Source of the DNA: Litsea cubeba
Taxonomy: Eukaryota; Streptophyta; Magnoliopsida; Laurales; Lauraceae
Direction: 5' to 3'
Assembly (NCBI GenBank): GCA_012931725.1
Contig: CM022949.1
Location: 60,512,106 to 60,576,105 of the forward strand
DNA length: 64,000 nucleotides
In this document: positions 21,211 to 32,184 of the stretch, piece by piece
How positions within the stretch are numbered: position 1 is the stretch's first letter
Layout: the number at the start of each line of letters is the position of its first letter
The notes under the pieces: model-generated
Database searches by the model: none
What the model saw: the letters and a program-made list of their open reading frames with translations, nothing else
What the model was told of the DNA's origin: nothing
Translations under genes and position numbers: made by a program

Positions 21211-23158
21211 CCTATGTCCAATAAAAAGCCAAGTAGACGGGCTGAAAAGCCACGTCTAAGCCATTGGAGGCAGAAGGAGAAGGCAAGGACCTTGGGGGGG
21301 GTACCCCCCAAGGGACTTTTGTCACCTTGTAGCAGTGGTCGGTGTAGAATTTCTGCAGAGTTTTCTCTCTTTCCTTCTCTGAATTTCTATGCTTTGTTTG
21401 TGTCTCTTCTTTCTTTGGAATGCTCTCCTATTTATAGGCTTTTAGGTAGCCATTTAGGAGGGTTTATGAGCCTGAATTGTCATAAAGCTACATAAAGGGA
21501 GGAGTTACAAGATTGAATTCTTTATTTTGTAACTCCTTTTTCTTGGCTTCTGATTGGCCGGAGGAGATTGAGGGCATTTAATCGCCTTTAATCGCCATGA
21601 TGGGAGGAGTTTCATGGGTTAAATGCCATGAATCTCTTGACTTGTAACTCCCGGATGCTTGCTTCTGATTGGTCCATCCAAAGAAATGGATTAATGACTG
21701 TAATAAAGCTAGTCAATTAATCGCATTAAGTGGTCGCCGAGCAGTTGAAGAGTCGCGGGCCGTGCCGCGTCTTTTGGGATTCTTCTGGCGATGATCATCG
21801 ATGGATCTTCATGTAGATCGACATCGGATGACCATGTAACTTCAGGTGTTGGTTGCCAACAGCGGGTCGGTGCCATCTGTCCTGTCGATTTCTCGATCGG
21901 TCGGGTAGAAAGCACACTTTTTTTTGGTTGACTAGTTGGCGATCAATGTTGATTTCGATACTCTTGATGATTAACCCGTGTTTTTGACGGATGTCAGAGG
22001 ATTTGGTGTCTCAAAAGTATGAATTTTGGAAAATACCAGAGACCGGACGCTTCGAATCGCGAAAAAACGGCAAAAAATGGGGTTTCCGGGGCCCACCGGG
22101 CGATCCCGGGCCCTAGGGTCGCAGGGGTCTGCGACCCTGGGGGGTTTTTCCCCCTTTTGTCCCGTTTTGTGTCCGTTTTTGCTATTTTTTATTCTTTTTT
22201 CTTCTGTATTTTTCCTTGAAAATTTTGACCATTTATTGGCCTGATTTCCCTGTAGAAAAATCTGATGAGAATCCTTGCATTTTATTTTGCAAAGTTTCCA
22301 GTTTTCCGAGAAAGCCGAAGACTTTGTCGCGCAGATCCGCCGATTTTCCGTAAGAAGCTGAAACTGGGCCAAACGATGTCGGAATGACCTGAAATTTGGG
22401 GTGAAGCCTGCTGAGTAATAAATAAGACTAACCATATGCTTTTGTTTGAGTTTTGAAGCCGTTTGGGGTCCTATCACCAGTAGACTTGCTTTTGTCGCGA
22501 TAAAGATGTCGCGGCTTGATGTGCGGTCAACCAATGTCCGATTGACTTGAAATTTGACAGGGAACCTATTGGAGACATTTTAAGATGATCCATAGGCTCT
22601 ATCTTGGAAACCATGGTCCCGGGGAGCTTCGCCGCCGAGAGGCCTGATTTGGCTTCCGAGCGTCAAAGTATGGTCAAATGTTGTCGAAATGACCTGAAAT
22701 TTGACGTGTAGGCCTTTGTAAGCATTTTGAAGCCGTCTATGTGCTCTATCTGATGAGTGATGGCCTCGGTAGGTCTCGCCGCAGAGAGGCTTGATTTAGC
22801 TGTTCGAGGGTTGATGTAGGGTCAAACGTTGTCGGTTTGACTCGGAACTTGACGTGGAGCCTTTTGGTATTTTGAGACCATCCATCGGCTCTGATCGAAG
22901 ATTTAGTGTCTCCGATGCTTTCGCCGCCGGGAGCTCCTTTTCAGCTGCCGGAGAAGCGAAGTTAGGCCAAATGATTTTGAAATGGCCCGAAACTTCTTGT
23001 GTACTCCTCTTTTGGCTGCCTTGAAGGATCTTGCAGTTTTTATTTGATCCTGACAAGATTTGATTTTTTGGAAGTAGCATTGCCTATTTATGGCAGGTTG
23101 CGACTTCATGTAGCTCTTTGGATCTTGAAGAGGCAAAGTGACATTTTTGGTGTCAACA
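21211..23158 (-). mobile_element. Copy A 5' LTR, U3/R portion
   Basis: Resumes the gypsy LTR after copia-2. It has a TATA-like box (TATAAATA, minus strand, 21429-21436), a GC-rich hairpin (arms AGGGTCGCAG at 22115-22124 and its complement at 22129-22138), and about five diverged modules of about 140 bp between 22370 and 22960. The LTR start TGTTGACACC is at 23158-23149. Confidence 0.92.
22370..22960 (-). repeat. Diverged tandem modules of about 140 bp in copy A U3
   Basis: Each module contains a GTCGGAATGACCTGAAATTTG-type block (with variants TTGACTTG and TTGACTCG), then a TTTTGAAGCC(G/A)T-type block and a GCCGCCGAGAGG-type block. About five modules are seen here. D's LTR lacks about 270 bp corresponding to two modules. 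Confidence 0.65.
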
Positions 23159-24388
23159 GGCATTTTGGTCATTTCACTCAGTAGGTCGAAGACGACTGTC
23201 ACTTTCTTACTAGCTTATAATCATATTAAATATTTGTCCCTGGAGTTCAACCATAACTCTTTAGTGGAATGAGTTAAGGTTAAAATGGTCTTAATGTTGC
23301 TATGGGTTTAGCATGGACATTTTGGTCAGTTTGGGAGCCAAGGGCAAACATGTCTTTTGGTCCCTCCTCTGGCCACTTTCCTATATTGGCATGGTTTCCT
23401 AATTTGTTTAGATAATATGTGGTTGAATTATTTTAGTGGAAAAATAATTTTGAGTTTAAATTCAAATAGGCCTTTGATGGCATACATGAATTTAACTCTA
23501 GCTAAATTATTGTCTTGTGGGCCATGGTGTGATTAATTATCTTGTGGCCATGGTGTGATTTATAATCATGTGGGTCGGCCATAATAGGAACTACTTGTGA
23601 GAGGTTTCCAACTTTGAGTAGGTTTCTTTACTTGGAAAGTTGGACTCATCTTTGGATAAGAATTCCTATAGTAAAGTTTCCTTTTTTATTATAGAAACTA
23701 AAAGTTAGTAGGTGTCGCACACCTAAGGTAACTAATTGCTAATTTTATGGGATGTTCCTTTTTATTTTCCTTTTCTAATGGGAGAGAACTTAGAAGGAAA
23801 TAAATCTTAGCATTGTATTTCCTTTAGGGGCGTCCAAGAGGATTAGTAGGAAAAGATTTAAGGGAAAGAAATCCCTAGGTTTGCAATATAATAAAGGGAT
23901 ATACATTCCCTTGGCCGTTCACACCCAAGAGAGGACATGCCCAGGCTTCTTCTTATTCTTCCTTGAAGTGAGCATTAAGTCTGGTTTTTCCATACATCAT
24001 AGTTCAGAAAAACCCTTCAAGAAATCCATCTTTAGATCCCACAATCTTAGCCAATCAGATTTGGAAGTGGAATAGAGGAGAGGACCGAATACATAGCTAC
24101 TGCAGAAAATTACAGCAACTTGTTTTGGTGATTGCAGATCTGATATCAGCCCTCTTAGATCTTTAATTTCAGATATTTGAAGTCTTCATATCATCAAGGT
24201 AATAGTCTTCTTATATCTCCTTTGATTATACAATTGTTGATCATGAAACCATGGAGTTTTTATGCGATTTCTATGGCTGATCTGCGCTGCCCAGTGCAGA
24301 GATCAGATTTTTTAAAATCTGTTTTGTTACTAATCAGCCATGGACGTTTCTTCTAGTGATGTCCAGATCTGTATCGCATGTTCTTTCA
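23159..24388 (+). mobile_element. copia-1 5' LTR, 3' portion
   Basis: Aligns with 30963-32184 of the 3' LTR, with scattered differences including a 10 bp gap near 23325. A TATA-like TATAATAAAG lies at about 23888. It ends GTTCTTTCA, directly before the PBS. Confidence 0.92.
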
Positions 24389-24389
24389 G

Positions 24390-24402
24390 TGGTATCGGAG
24401 CC
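24390..24402 (+). promoter_or_regulatory. copia-1 primer-binding site
   Basis: TGGTATCGGAGCC, one base after the LTR end. It is a one-base variant of the tRNA-iMet-type site TGGTATCAGAGCC. Confidence 0.9.
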
Positions 24403-26176
24403 ACTCCATGTGAAATCATGATCCCATGTTGTGTTAATATTAATCCTAGTTTAATTAAGGGCATGGTGGAACCCTCTGGAATTTATTTTCCAGATCTGTA
24501 TAATGTTGTATAATGCGTGCAGGCTGTTTTCAGATTGCTGGAATTTATTTTCCAGATCTGTATAGTGCTGTACATTGCGTTTTGCATGCACTAACCTCTT
24601 TGTTTGCAGCCATATTTGCATCCTTGATGGTTCGCATTTTTATTGTGTGGATATGGATGTTTTTTCATTAATTGGAAAGTGTACAATTGCGCGTTTAGGA
24701 ATCATAGGAAGTTGTTTTTTTTTTTTTCCTTACTTTTATTCCAACTAGTCTTGATGTAAGCTTTCTTGAAAAGCATAGGTATCTCCAATGTAATTTTTGG
24801 TTTTGTTTTTCATGGGTTTGGTTGTATAAATTTCATTTATTGTAACAAGCAAGAAGAAGAAAGCTTCAAGCAAGATAGGTTGCTAGTAACCGGGTTCCTT
24901 AGTGTTGGAGGAGACAAGGATTCTTGGTGCAAGATGAGATCTATTTTTGATGTCCTTGTTCGATAAGGATTTGAAATCCAAAGAGCAGGGAGCCATCAAG
25001 GATTGCAATTTTTTTATTTGCTTTTATATATGGAATGCATGGTTGAATGCTTTATATAATTGCTATAATTGTCACCTAGAAACATGGCCACCATTAGGTT
25101 TTAAAATTGGCATCTTTCTATATTGGATTGTTTTTAGTTTGGCTAATTGTTTTTAATTGGAACTTAGACCAGTACCTTCTATTTGTCTAAGGTTTAAAAT
25201 TGGTTAGGGTTTAGTTTATCTTGGTACCCTTGGTTTCCAAAAGAGGCTAAACTAAAATCTAATAAGTTGCTACCTAAGGGTTCCCATAACCCAAGTTAGG
25301 TTTTTGACTCTTTAAAAGGATTTACTCAAATGTTTTTAAAGCAAAGGTTATTTATTTTTAAGATGACTTAAGTCATTGAGTCATAATTTTAATTAACTAA
25401 GTTTGCTAGATTTAAAAGAGTTTTTGAGTAAACAATGTAAAGGTCAAAAAGATTATTTTATTTAAAAACCCTAGTGATAAATAATCAAGTGGGAGAGGGG
25501 TTTGGAAAAACCCCACGGCCTTCCATTCTCGGTTCATATTATCTCAATAAGGTGTTAGTGGGAGCGGCCACCCTTTCGGTGGAGTTCTTTACTAAAGATC
25601 ACTTTGATGGGTTAGTGGGTGAACTAATGTGAATATTCATAATGAGGTGTTAGTAGGAGTGGCCATCCCTTCGGTGGAGTTCTTTACTAAAGACCACTTC
25701 CATAGAATGTCAATGAAGTGTTGGTGGGAGCAGCCATCCCTTTGGTGGAGCTCTTTACTAAAGCTCACTTTAAGAATGGATTAAAGTCACTTCCCTTCGG
25801 AGGACTCAAGTCATAGACATTCTGGAAAATTTCATAAGAGATGGTAATACACTTGACATAAGACGGTAATGACCTTTCCCTAGGAGTTAGAGTTATTTGT
25901 CATATGAGGCCAAACCAATCAGTGATTGGACAGCCACTGGATATGTGTATCCAGATAGTGATAATCCAAATAAGCATACCTTAATTCAACGTGATAGTAG
26001 GCTCGGCCATCCCTTCGATGGAGGGTCTATGAGGAGGTTGAAACACTGATACATTATGTTTAGGGTTTAATAATGTAAAAAGTTTTGTGCATGTATTTCC
26101 TTTTATAAGTAGCACCATATGCATGTTACATATATATTGCCGGTCTAATTATAAGCTGTTTCATATCCAGAGAGAG
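24403..26176 (+). other. copia-1 5' leader, 1.8 kb, non-coding
   Basis: Contains a duplicated GGAATTTATTTTCCAGATCTGTATA block near 24478-24570 and the GGTGTTAGTGGGAG repeats listed separately. No conserved ORF is seen. The gag ATG at 26177 ends it. Confidence 0.75.
25550..26030 (+). repeat. GTTAGTGGGAGCGGCCATCCCTTCGG-type repeats in the copia-1 leader
   Basis: Near 25552, 25652 and 25718 a unit of about 50 bp reads GTGTTAGTGGGAGCGGCCA, then CCCTTCGGTGGAGTTCTTTA, then CTAAAG. A fourth partial copy (TAGTAGGCTCGGCCATCCCTTCG) is near 25994. Spacing is irregular (66-280 bp). Confidence 0.8.
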
Positions 26177-26985
26177 ATGACTAAGGATTCTTTTAGCCCA
26201 TTGATGAGCATTCTTCGTGAGAACAAACTGACTGGCCCTAATTACGTAGATTGGAAGAGAAATCTTGACATAGTACTCACTGCTGAGGAGTACAAGTATG
26301 TCTTGTCGGAACCCTGTCCTGAGATTTATACTGATTCTACTGATGACCAGCTAGAGGCTGAAAAGAAATGGAAGAAAGCGAACAGCATGGCTAAATGCTA
26401 CATGCTTGCATCCATGTCCAACTTGTTGCAAACACAGCACGAGCAAATGGACACAGCTTCTGACATCATGATGTCCTTGTCTGAGACGTTCACAGACAAA
26501 AGTAGGCCAGCTAGGCAAGCTGCTATAAGGACAATCATGAATACTAGGATGGCTGAGGGAACACCTGTCAGAAAGCATATGCTCAAGATGATGGATTGTT
26601 TCAATGTGGCTGAGATTCTAGGGGCTGAGATTGATGCAGAGAGTCAAACTGATATGATTCACGAAACTCTGCCAGACTCTTTCACTCAGTTCAAGCTCAA
26701 TTTCAATATGAGCAAGATGGACATGACTCTATCTGAGTTAATGAAAGAACTCCAGGCGGCAGAGGCTTTCATGAAGCCCAAAGCCCAAGGTCACTTTTTC
26801 CAGTCTTCCTCTAAACTGAACTCGAAAGGGAAGAAGTTCAAGAAGAAGCAGGATAGGGGAAAGGGATTAAAAAAGGCCAATACTGGTAAAAAAGAAGGAC
26901 AAGGGTACAGGTGAAAAGCCAAAAGGGAAATGCTTCAAGTGTGGCCTCAAAGGTCATTGGAAGAAAGATTGTCCCAAGTTCCTAG
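26177..26985 (+). pseudogene. copia-1 gag, frameshifted before the zinc knuckle
   Basis: Start chosen at ATG 26177 (MTKDSFSPLMSILRENKLTG), which carries the copia gag N-terminal GPNYVDWKRNLDIVL motif. The helical region is followed by a lysine-rich tail. The frame stops at 26914. One base out of phase, within an A-run near 26888, the zinc knuckle CFKCGLKGHWKKDC follows at 26931-26972. Normally they form one protein. Confidence 0.85.
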
Positions 26986-27028
26986 CCTCAGTTAAGAAAG
27001 GTATATCTCTTTCCTACTACATTGAAAC

Positions 27029-27829
27029 TTGTCTTGTGGTGATTCTACTGATTCGTGGATAGTAGACTCTGGAGCCACTAATCATATCTGCAATTCATTG
27101 CAGAGGTTTCAGATAATGCAGAAGTTTGAGAAAGGAGAGTTTGCCTTTAGAGTTGGAACTGGAGCCAAAGTTTGGGCAGTTGCAGTGGGAGTTGTTTCCT
27201 TACATTTTTCATGTGATAGGATATTAGTTTTAAATAATGTTTTCTATGTTCCGGACATGAGGAAGAATTTAATTTCAGTTTCCAGACTCATTGAATTTAA
27301 TTATTCAGTTTCCTTCCATTCTGGTGTTGATATCAGTAGAGATGGAAATGTTATATGTTCCGGTAGAATGCATGACAACTTATTTTATATATATATATAT
27401 CCTATTGCTCCCACATTGCATAATGTACAACTAGAAAGCTCAACTTCCCTTAAAAGGAAGGTATCTTCAACCAATGACACTTATCTTTGGCACTTACATT
27501 TGGGTCACATTAACCTAAAATGGATTCAGAGGTTGGTAGAAGATGGGCCTTTGAGCTCATTAGATATTGAACCTTTGCCTCAGTGCGAATCTTGTCTCAA
27601 GGGAAAGATGACCGAAAGGTCATTCTCTGTAAAGGGACTAAGGTCAAAAGAGTTATTAGAATTGGTTCACACTGATGTGTGTGGTCCTACGAACAAACCG
27701 GCTCGAGGAGGTTATGAGTATTTCATCACCTTTACTGATGATTACTCTAGGTATGGATATGTGTACTTAATGCGACGTAAGTCTGAGGCGTTTGATAAAT
27801 TCAAGCAATTCAAGGCTGAGGCGGAGTAA
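27029..27829 (+). pseudogene. copia-1 protease, integrase zinc finger and start of the integrase core
   Basis: Protease WIVDSGATNHIC at the start; GAG-pre-integrase YLWHLHLGHINLKWIQRLV with CESCLKGKMT; then ELVHTDVCGP and FITFTDDYSRYGYVYLM (first integrase Asp regions). It ends at two consecutive TAA codons (27827-27832). The same frame continues beyond, so these are nonsense mutations. A further frame change separates it from the gag zinc knuckle. Confidence 0.85.
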
Positions 27830-28222
27830 TAACTAAGGAAACATATCAAAGCCCTTCGATCTGATCGAGGTGGCGAATACCTCCTAGGTGAGTTCAAAGA
27901 GTACCTCACACAACATGGGATTGTGTCTCAGTTGTCTGCACCGGGTACACCCCAGCAAAATGGTGTAGCGGAGATAAGAAACCGTACCCTTCTTGATATG
28001 GTAAGGTCCATGATGAGTCATGCAACCCTACCTATATCTTTTTGGGGATATGCCCTAGAAGCAGCAGCATGCACTTTAAATTTGGTACCTTCTAAATTAG
28101 TGCCTAGGACACCATAAGAAATGTGGACAGGTTGAAAACCCAGTTTAAGACATATCCACATTTGGGGTTGTCCAGCCTATGTACTGAATGATAAAGCTAC
28201 CAAGCTGGAACCCAGATCGGAA
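27830..28222 (+). pseudogene. copia-1 integrase core, C-terminal part
   Basis: Continues in the frame of the preceding segment: ALRSDRGGEYL (second Asp), then SAPGTPQQNGVAEIRNRTL (Glu). The D,D,E set is therefore present across the two TAA codons. Further stops occur at about 28117 and 28134 before the HIWGCPAYVLN segment. Confidence 0.82.
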
Positions 28223-29824
28223 ATGTGCTACTTTATTGGGTATCCTAAGGGAACGAGAGGTGGCATCTTTTATCATCCAAAGGAGCAAAAAGTGCTTATC
28301 AGCACTCATGCTAGGCACTTGGAGGATGATTGTATAATGTACCAAGAGCTTAGTTGTAAAGAAACCCTTGAGGAGATTTTTCCGGGATCTCCTATAACAT
28401 CTATACCAGGTCCTGAGGTGGTAAATGAACAAGATATTCCTTTTAACACTCTGGAGCCTCGCCGTAGTGGGAGAATTTTAAGACAGCAAGAAAGATATCT
28501 AGGAATGTCTTTTAAGACAGACTCCGAAGATCTGGTTGAGGATCCTGCTAGTTACGATGAAGCAGTGACGGATATAGATGCTGACATGTGGCAGCAAGCG
28601 ATGAAATCTGAATTGAATTCTTTGTATTCCAATCAAGTCTGGGAACTTGTGAATGCACCTGAAGGGATTAAACCCATAGGGTGCAAGTGGATCTACAAGA
28701 GGAAGAGAGGAGTGGATGGGAAAGTGGAAACCTTCAAAGCAAGACTGGTGGCGAAAGGATATACTCACAAAGAGGGTATCGATTATGAGGAAACCTTTTC
28801 ACCAGTGGCTATGCTTAAGTCCATAAGGATTCTCTTGGCCATCGCTTGTCATTATGACTACGAGATATGGCAGATGGATGTCAAGACAACTTTTCTTAAT
28901 GGAAGTCTTGACGAATGCATCTATATGATGCAACCAGAGGGTTTCATTGCTAGTGGCCAAGATAACATGGTTTGTAAACTTAAGAAGTCCATTTATGGAC
29001 TTAAGCAAGCATCTAGAGCATGGAACATCAAATTTAATCAGGCAGTCAAATCTTTTGGCTTTGATCAAAACATTGATGAACCATGTGTGTATAAGAAAGG
29101 AAGTGGAAGAGCAGTTGCATTTTTGGTTCTGTATGTAGATGACATATTGCTCATTGGAAATGATGTAGGTATATTGTCATCCACAAAGGTTTGGTTATCC
29201 TCTCAATTTCAGATGAAGGATTTGGGTGAGGCCAGGTATATCTTAGGGATCAAGCTTTTGCGAGATCGCAAGAATAAGATGTTAGCCTTATCCCAATTTT
29301 TATATATTGAGAAGATATTGGTCAAGTTTAACATGCATGACTCCAAGAAGGGCTTGCTACCTTATAGACATGGAGTACCACTGTCTCGAGATCAATGTCC
29401 AAACACACCTGAAGAGATAGAGAACATGAGGAGAGTTCCATATGCATCTGCTGTTGGAAGCCTCATGTATGCAATGTTATGTACTAGACCCGATATTTGC
29501 TTTGTCGTTGGCATGGTTAGCAGATATGAGTCAAACCCTGGACCTATGCATTGGACAGCTGTTAAGCATATATTCAAGTATCTATGGAGAACGAAAGATT
29601 ATATGCTAACCTATCGAGCAGATGATCTAACGCCTTTGGGGTATACAGATTTTGATTTCCAAACTGATAGAGATGCCAGAAAGTCTACTTCAGGATACGT
29701 CTTTACTCTGTCAGGAGGGACTATATCATGGAGGAGTGTCAAGCAACCCTATACTGCCGATTCTACCATGGAAGCAGAGTATGTGGCGGCATCGGAAGCT
29801 GCAAAGGAAACAGTATGTCTCTGA
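28223..29824 (+). pseudogene. copia-1 RT and RNase H
   Basis: 533 open codons. RRSGRILRQQERY precedes RT. RT motifs are WIYKRKRGVDGKVE, WQMDVKTTFLNG, IYGLKQASRAWN and LYVDDILLIGND. RNase H follows with GYTDFDFQTDRDARKSTSGY and STMEAEYVAASEAAKE. A frameshift at about 29820 leads to the C-terminus (CDNTGAVA, then a stop, then NHKKGKHIQIKYHLIREF) ending at the TAG near 30117. Confidence 0.88.
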
Positions 29825-30120
29825 AAATTCCTATTGGAATTGGGAGTTGTTCCTGCAGTGCAAAAACCGATTGTCATGTACTGCGATAACACTGGTGCCG
29901 TAGCATAGTGCAAAGAACCCAGGAATCACAAGAAAGGCAAGCACATTCAGATAAAGTACCACTTGATCCGGGAATTCATCCAGGAAGGAGAAATAGCGGT
30001 GGAGCAAATTGCCTCAGCAAATAACTTAGCTGACCCATTTATAAAGACTCTTACTGAGAAAGTGTTTACTTCTCATGTTGAGTCTATGGGAGTTAGGTTA
30101 GGAAATAGTGATCTTTAGCG

Positions 30121-30130
30121 CAAGTGGGAG
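30121..30130 (+). promoter_or_regulatory. copia-1 polypurine tract
   Basis: CAAGTGGGAG just before the 3' LTR start TGTCGGGATT at 30133. The copia-3 tract is almost the same. Confidence 0.85.
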
Positions 30131-30132
30131 TT

Positions 30133-32184
30133 TGTCGGGATTGGTGTATGCCCTAAAGCCCACTAGCTGCACTCTCATCTTTTGTCACTGGATATTTACT
30201 GGTTATTTAATGGAATGACTCTTTTTCTCTTTAAACATGTATATATGAATGGTTGTGTAAGGCCCATTGTTTCTAGTAAATGAATTAGGTGTGTAGTGGC
30301 TACACACAGATAGGTCTGACTCATGGACATTGAAAACAATAAATTTGTTCATAACTGAGAGACGGAGTTGGGCACTTCATCTTGGTGTAAGTTATAGTGA
30401 GATACTCTCCTGTATTCAGGGTGACTTACCTAAGTCATGGGAGGCCTTTCCCGGATTTATCTCATTAGTGCATATGTCATGCAGTGAACAGGACCATTGT
30501 AGGTGTGATCTCTAAAATAGTACTATCACTGAGAGAGATCGAGTCACCTCATGCTACTGAGTGACCAGTGCTCTTAATCTTGAGCATTTGTGGATGAACT
30601 GACGTAGTCGAGTTCTTATGCTTTAATTCACTATGGGTGAGATCCTTCACATGGGTCAACAGCTCTATGTTTTAGGTGCTCGGGCTTGATCAGTTGGGAC
30701 ATGCAGATGCAATAAAGAATCTATGCCATCTAATGATGGAGTGATCGTCCCCTTAGAATTGTCCGATTAATCATCAAAATCTAAGATCTTAGTATATGGA
30801 TGTTCCATATGGATATTGAACTTGTGGGTCGCTCCCTGGACCAAGAGAATGATATCCGGATGATGATTAAGTCAAGGACATGAAGTTCTAAGGTTGAGAT
30901 ATAATCGAGAAGGTTGATAGTGCCTTTGATAACCTGACTTGATTATGGATGTTACATAGAGGGGCATTTTGGTCATTTCACTCAGTAGGTCGAAGACGAC
31001 TGTCACTTTCTGACTAGCTTATAATCATATTAAATATTTGTCCCTGGAGTTCAACCATAACTCTTTAGTGGAATGAGTTAAGGTTAAAATGGTCTTAATG
31101 TTGCTATGGGTTTAGCATGGACATTTTGGGAGCCTAGGGCAAATATGTCTTTTGGTCCCTCATCTAGCCACTTTCCTATATTGGCATGGTTTCCTAATTT
31201 GTTTAGATAGTATGTGGTTAAATTATTTTAGTGGAAAAATAATTTTGAGTTTAAATTCAAATAGGCCTTTGATGGCATACATGAATTTAACTCTAGCTAA
31301 ATTATTGTCTTGTGGGCCATGGTGTGATTAATTATCTTGTGGGCCATGGTGTGATTTATAATCATGTGGGTCGGCCATAATAAGAACTACTTGTGAGAGG
31401 TTTCCAACTTTGAGTAGGTTTCTTTACTTGGAAAGTTGGACTCATCGTTAGATAAGAATTCCTATAGTAAAGTTTCCTTTTTTATTATAGAAACTAGAAG
31501 TTAGTAGGTGTTGCACACCTAAGGTAACTAATTGCTAATTTTATGGGATGTTCCTTTTTATTTTCCTTTTCTAATTGGAGAGAACTTAGAAGGAAATAAA
31601 ACTTAGCATTGTAATTCCTTTTGGGGCGTCCAAGAGGATTAGTAGGAAAAGATTTAAGGGAAAGAAATCCCTAGGTTTGCAATATAATAAAGGGATATAC
31701 ATTCCCTTGGCCGTCCACACCCAATAGAGGACACGCCTAGTCTTCTTCTTCTTCTTCCTTGAAGTGAGCATTAAGTCTGGTTTTTCCATACATCATAGTT
31801 CAGAAAAACCCTTCAAGAAATCCATCTTTAGATCCCACAATCTTAGCCAATCAGATTTGGAAGTGGAATAGAGGAGAAGACCGAATACATAGCTACTGCA
31901 GAAAATTACAGCAACTTGTTTTGCTAATTGCAGATCTGATATCAGCCCTCTTAGATCTTTAATTTCTCATATTTGAAGTCTTCTTATCATCAAGGTAATA
32001 GTCTTCTTATATCTCCTTTGATTATACAATTGTTGATCATGAAACCATGGAGTTTTTATGCGATTTCTATGGCTGATCTGCGCTGCCCAGTGCTGAGATC
32101 AGATTTTTTAAAATCTGTTTTGTTACAAATCAGCCATAGACGTTTCCTCTAGTGATTTCCAGATCTGTATCGCATGTTCTTTTA
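30133..32184 (+). mobile_element. copia-1 3' LTR
   Basis: 2052 bp, from TGTCGGGATTGGTGTATGCC to GTTCTTTTA. The terminal CA has become TA. Its right half duplicates 23159-24388. The left half matches the copia-4 LTR at 33729. The flank is GGGTC, then copy B gag sequence. Confidence 0.92.

Larger units (their letters stand above)
1..23158 (-). mobile_element. Ty3/gypsy Tat/Ogre-type retrotransposon, copy A (5' LTR to RT; 3' part off the left edge)
   Basis: On the minus strand the order is 5' LTR (right), PBS, long leader, gag, linker, protease, G-patch-like segment and RT, running off the window at position 1. Its sequence matches copies C and D in this window closely. It is interrupted by a solo LTR at 5034-6810 and by copia-2 at 10056-21210. 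Its outer LTR edge at 23158 (TGTTGACACC read on the minus strand) abuts the middle of a copia LTR, and the next bases GGCAT are the expected target duplication. The partner copy lies outside the window. All reading frames are broken. Assignment to Tat/Ogre rests on copy D, which shows the tandem RNase H domains of that lineage. Confidence 0.9.
23159..32184 (+). mobile_element. Ty1/copia retrotransposon copia-1 (5' end of 5' LTR off the left edge)
   Basis: Plus strand. Partial 5' LTR (23159-24388), PBS, repeat-containing leader, gag, protease, integrase, RT, RNase H, polypurine tract and 3' LTR (30133-32184). Copy A inserted into its 5' LTR, so the first roughly 830 bp of that LTR should lie left of the window. 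The right flank GGGTC (32185) begins copy B gag and is the expected target duplication. Several frameshifts and stops make it inactive. It has a longer LTR than copia-2 and a different family sequence. Confidence 0.92.

Noticed and set aside
28499..29068. Minus-strand ORFs across copia-1 RT
   Set aside because: They are reverse-frame shadows of the RT/RNase H coding strand.
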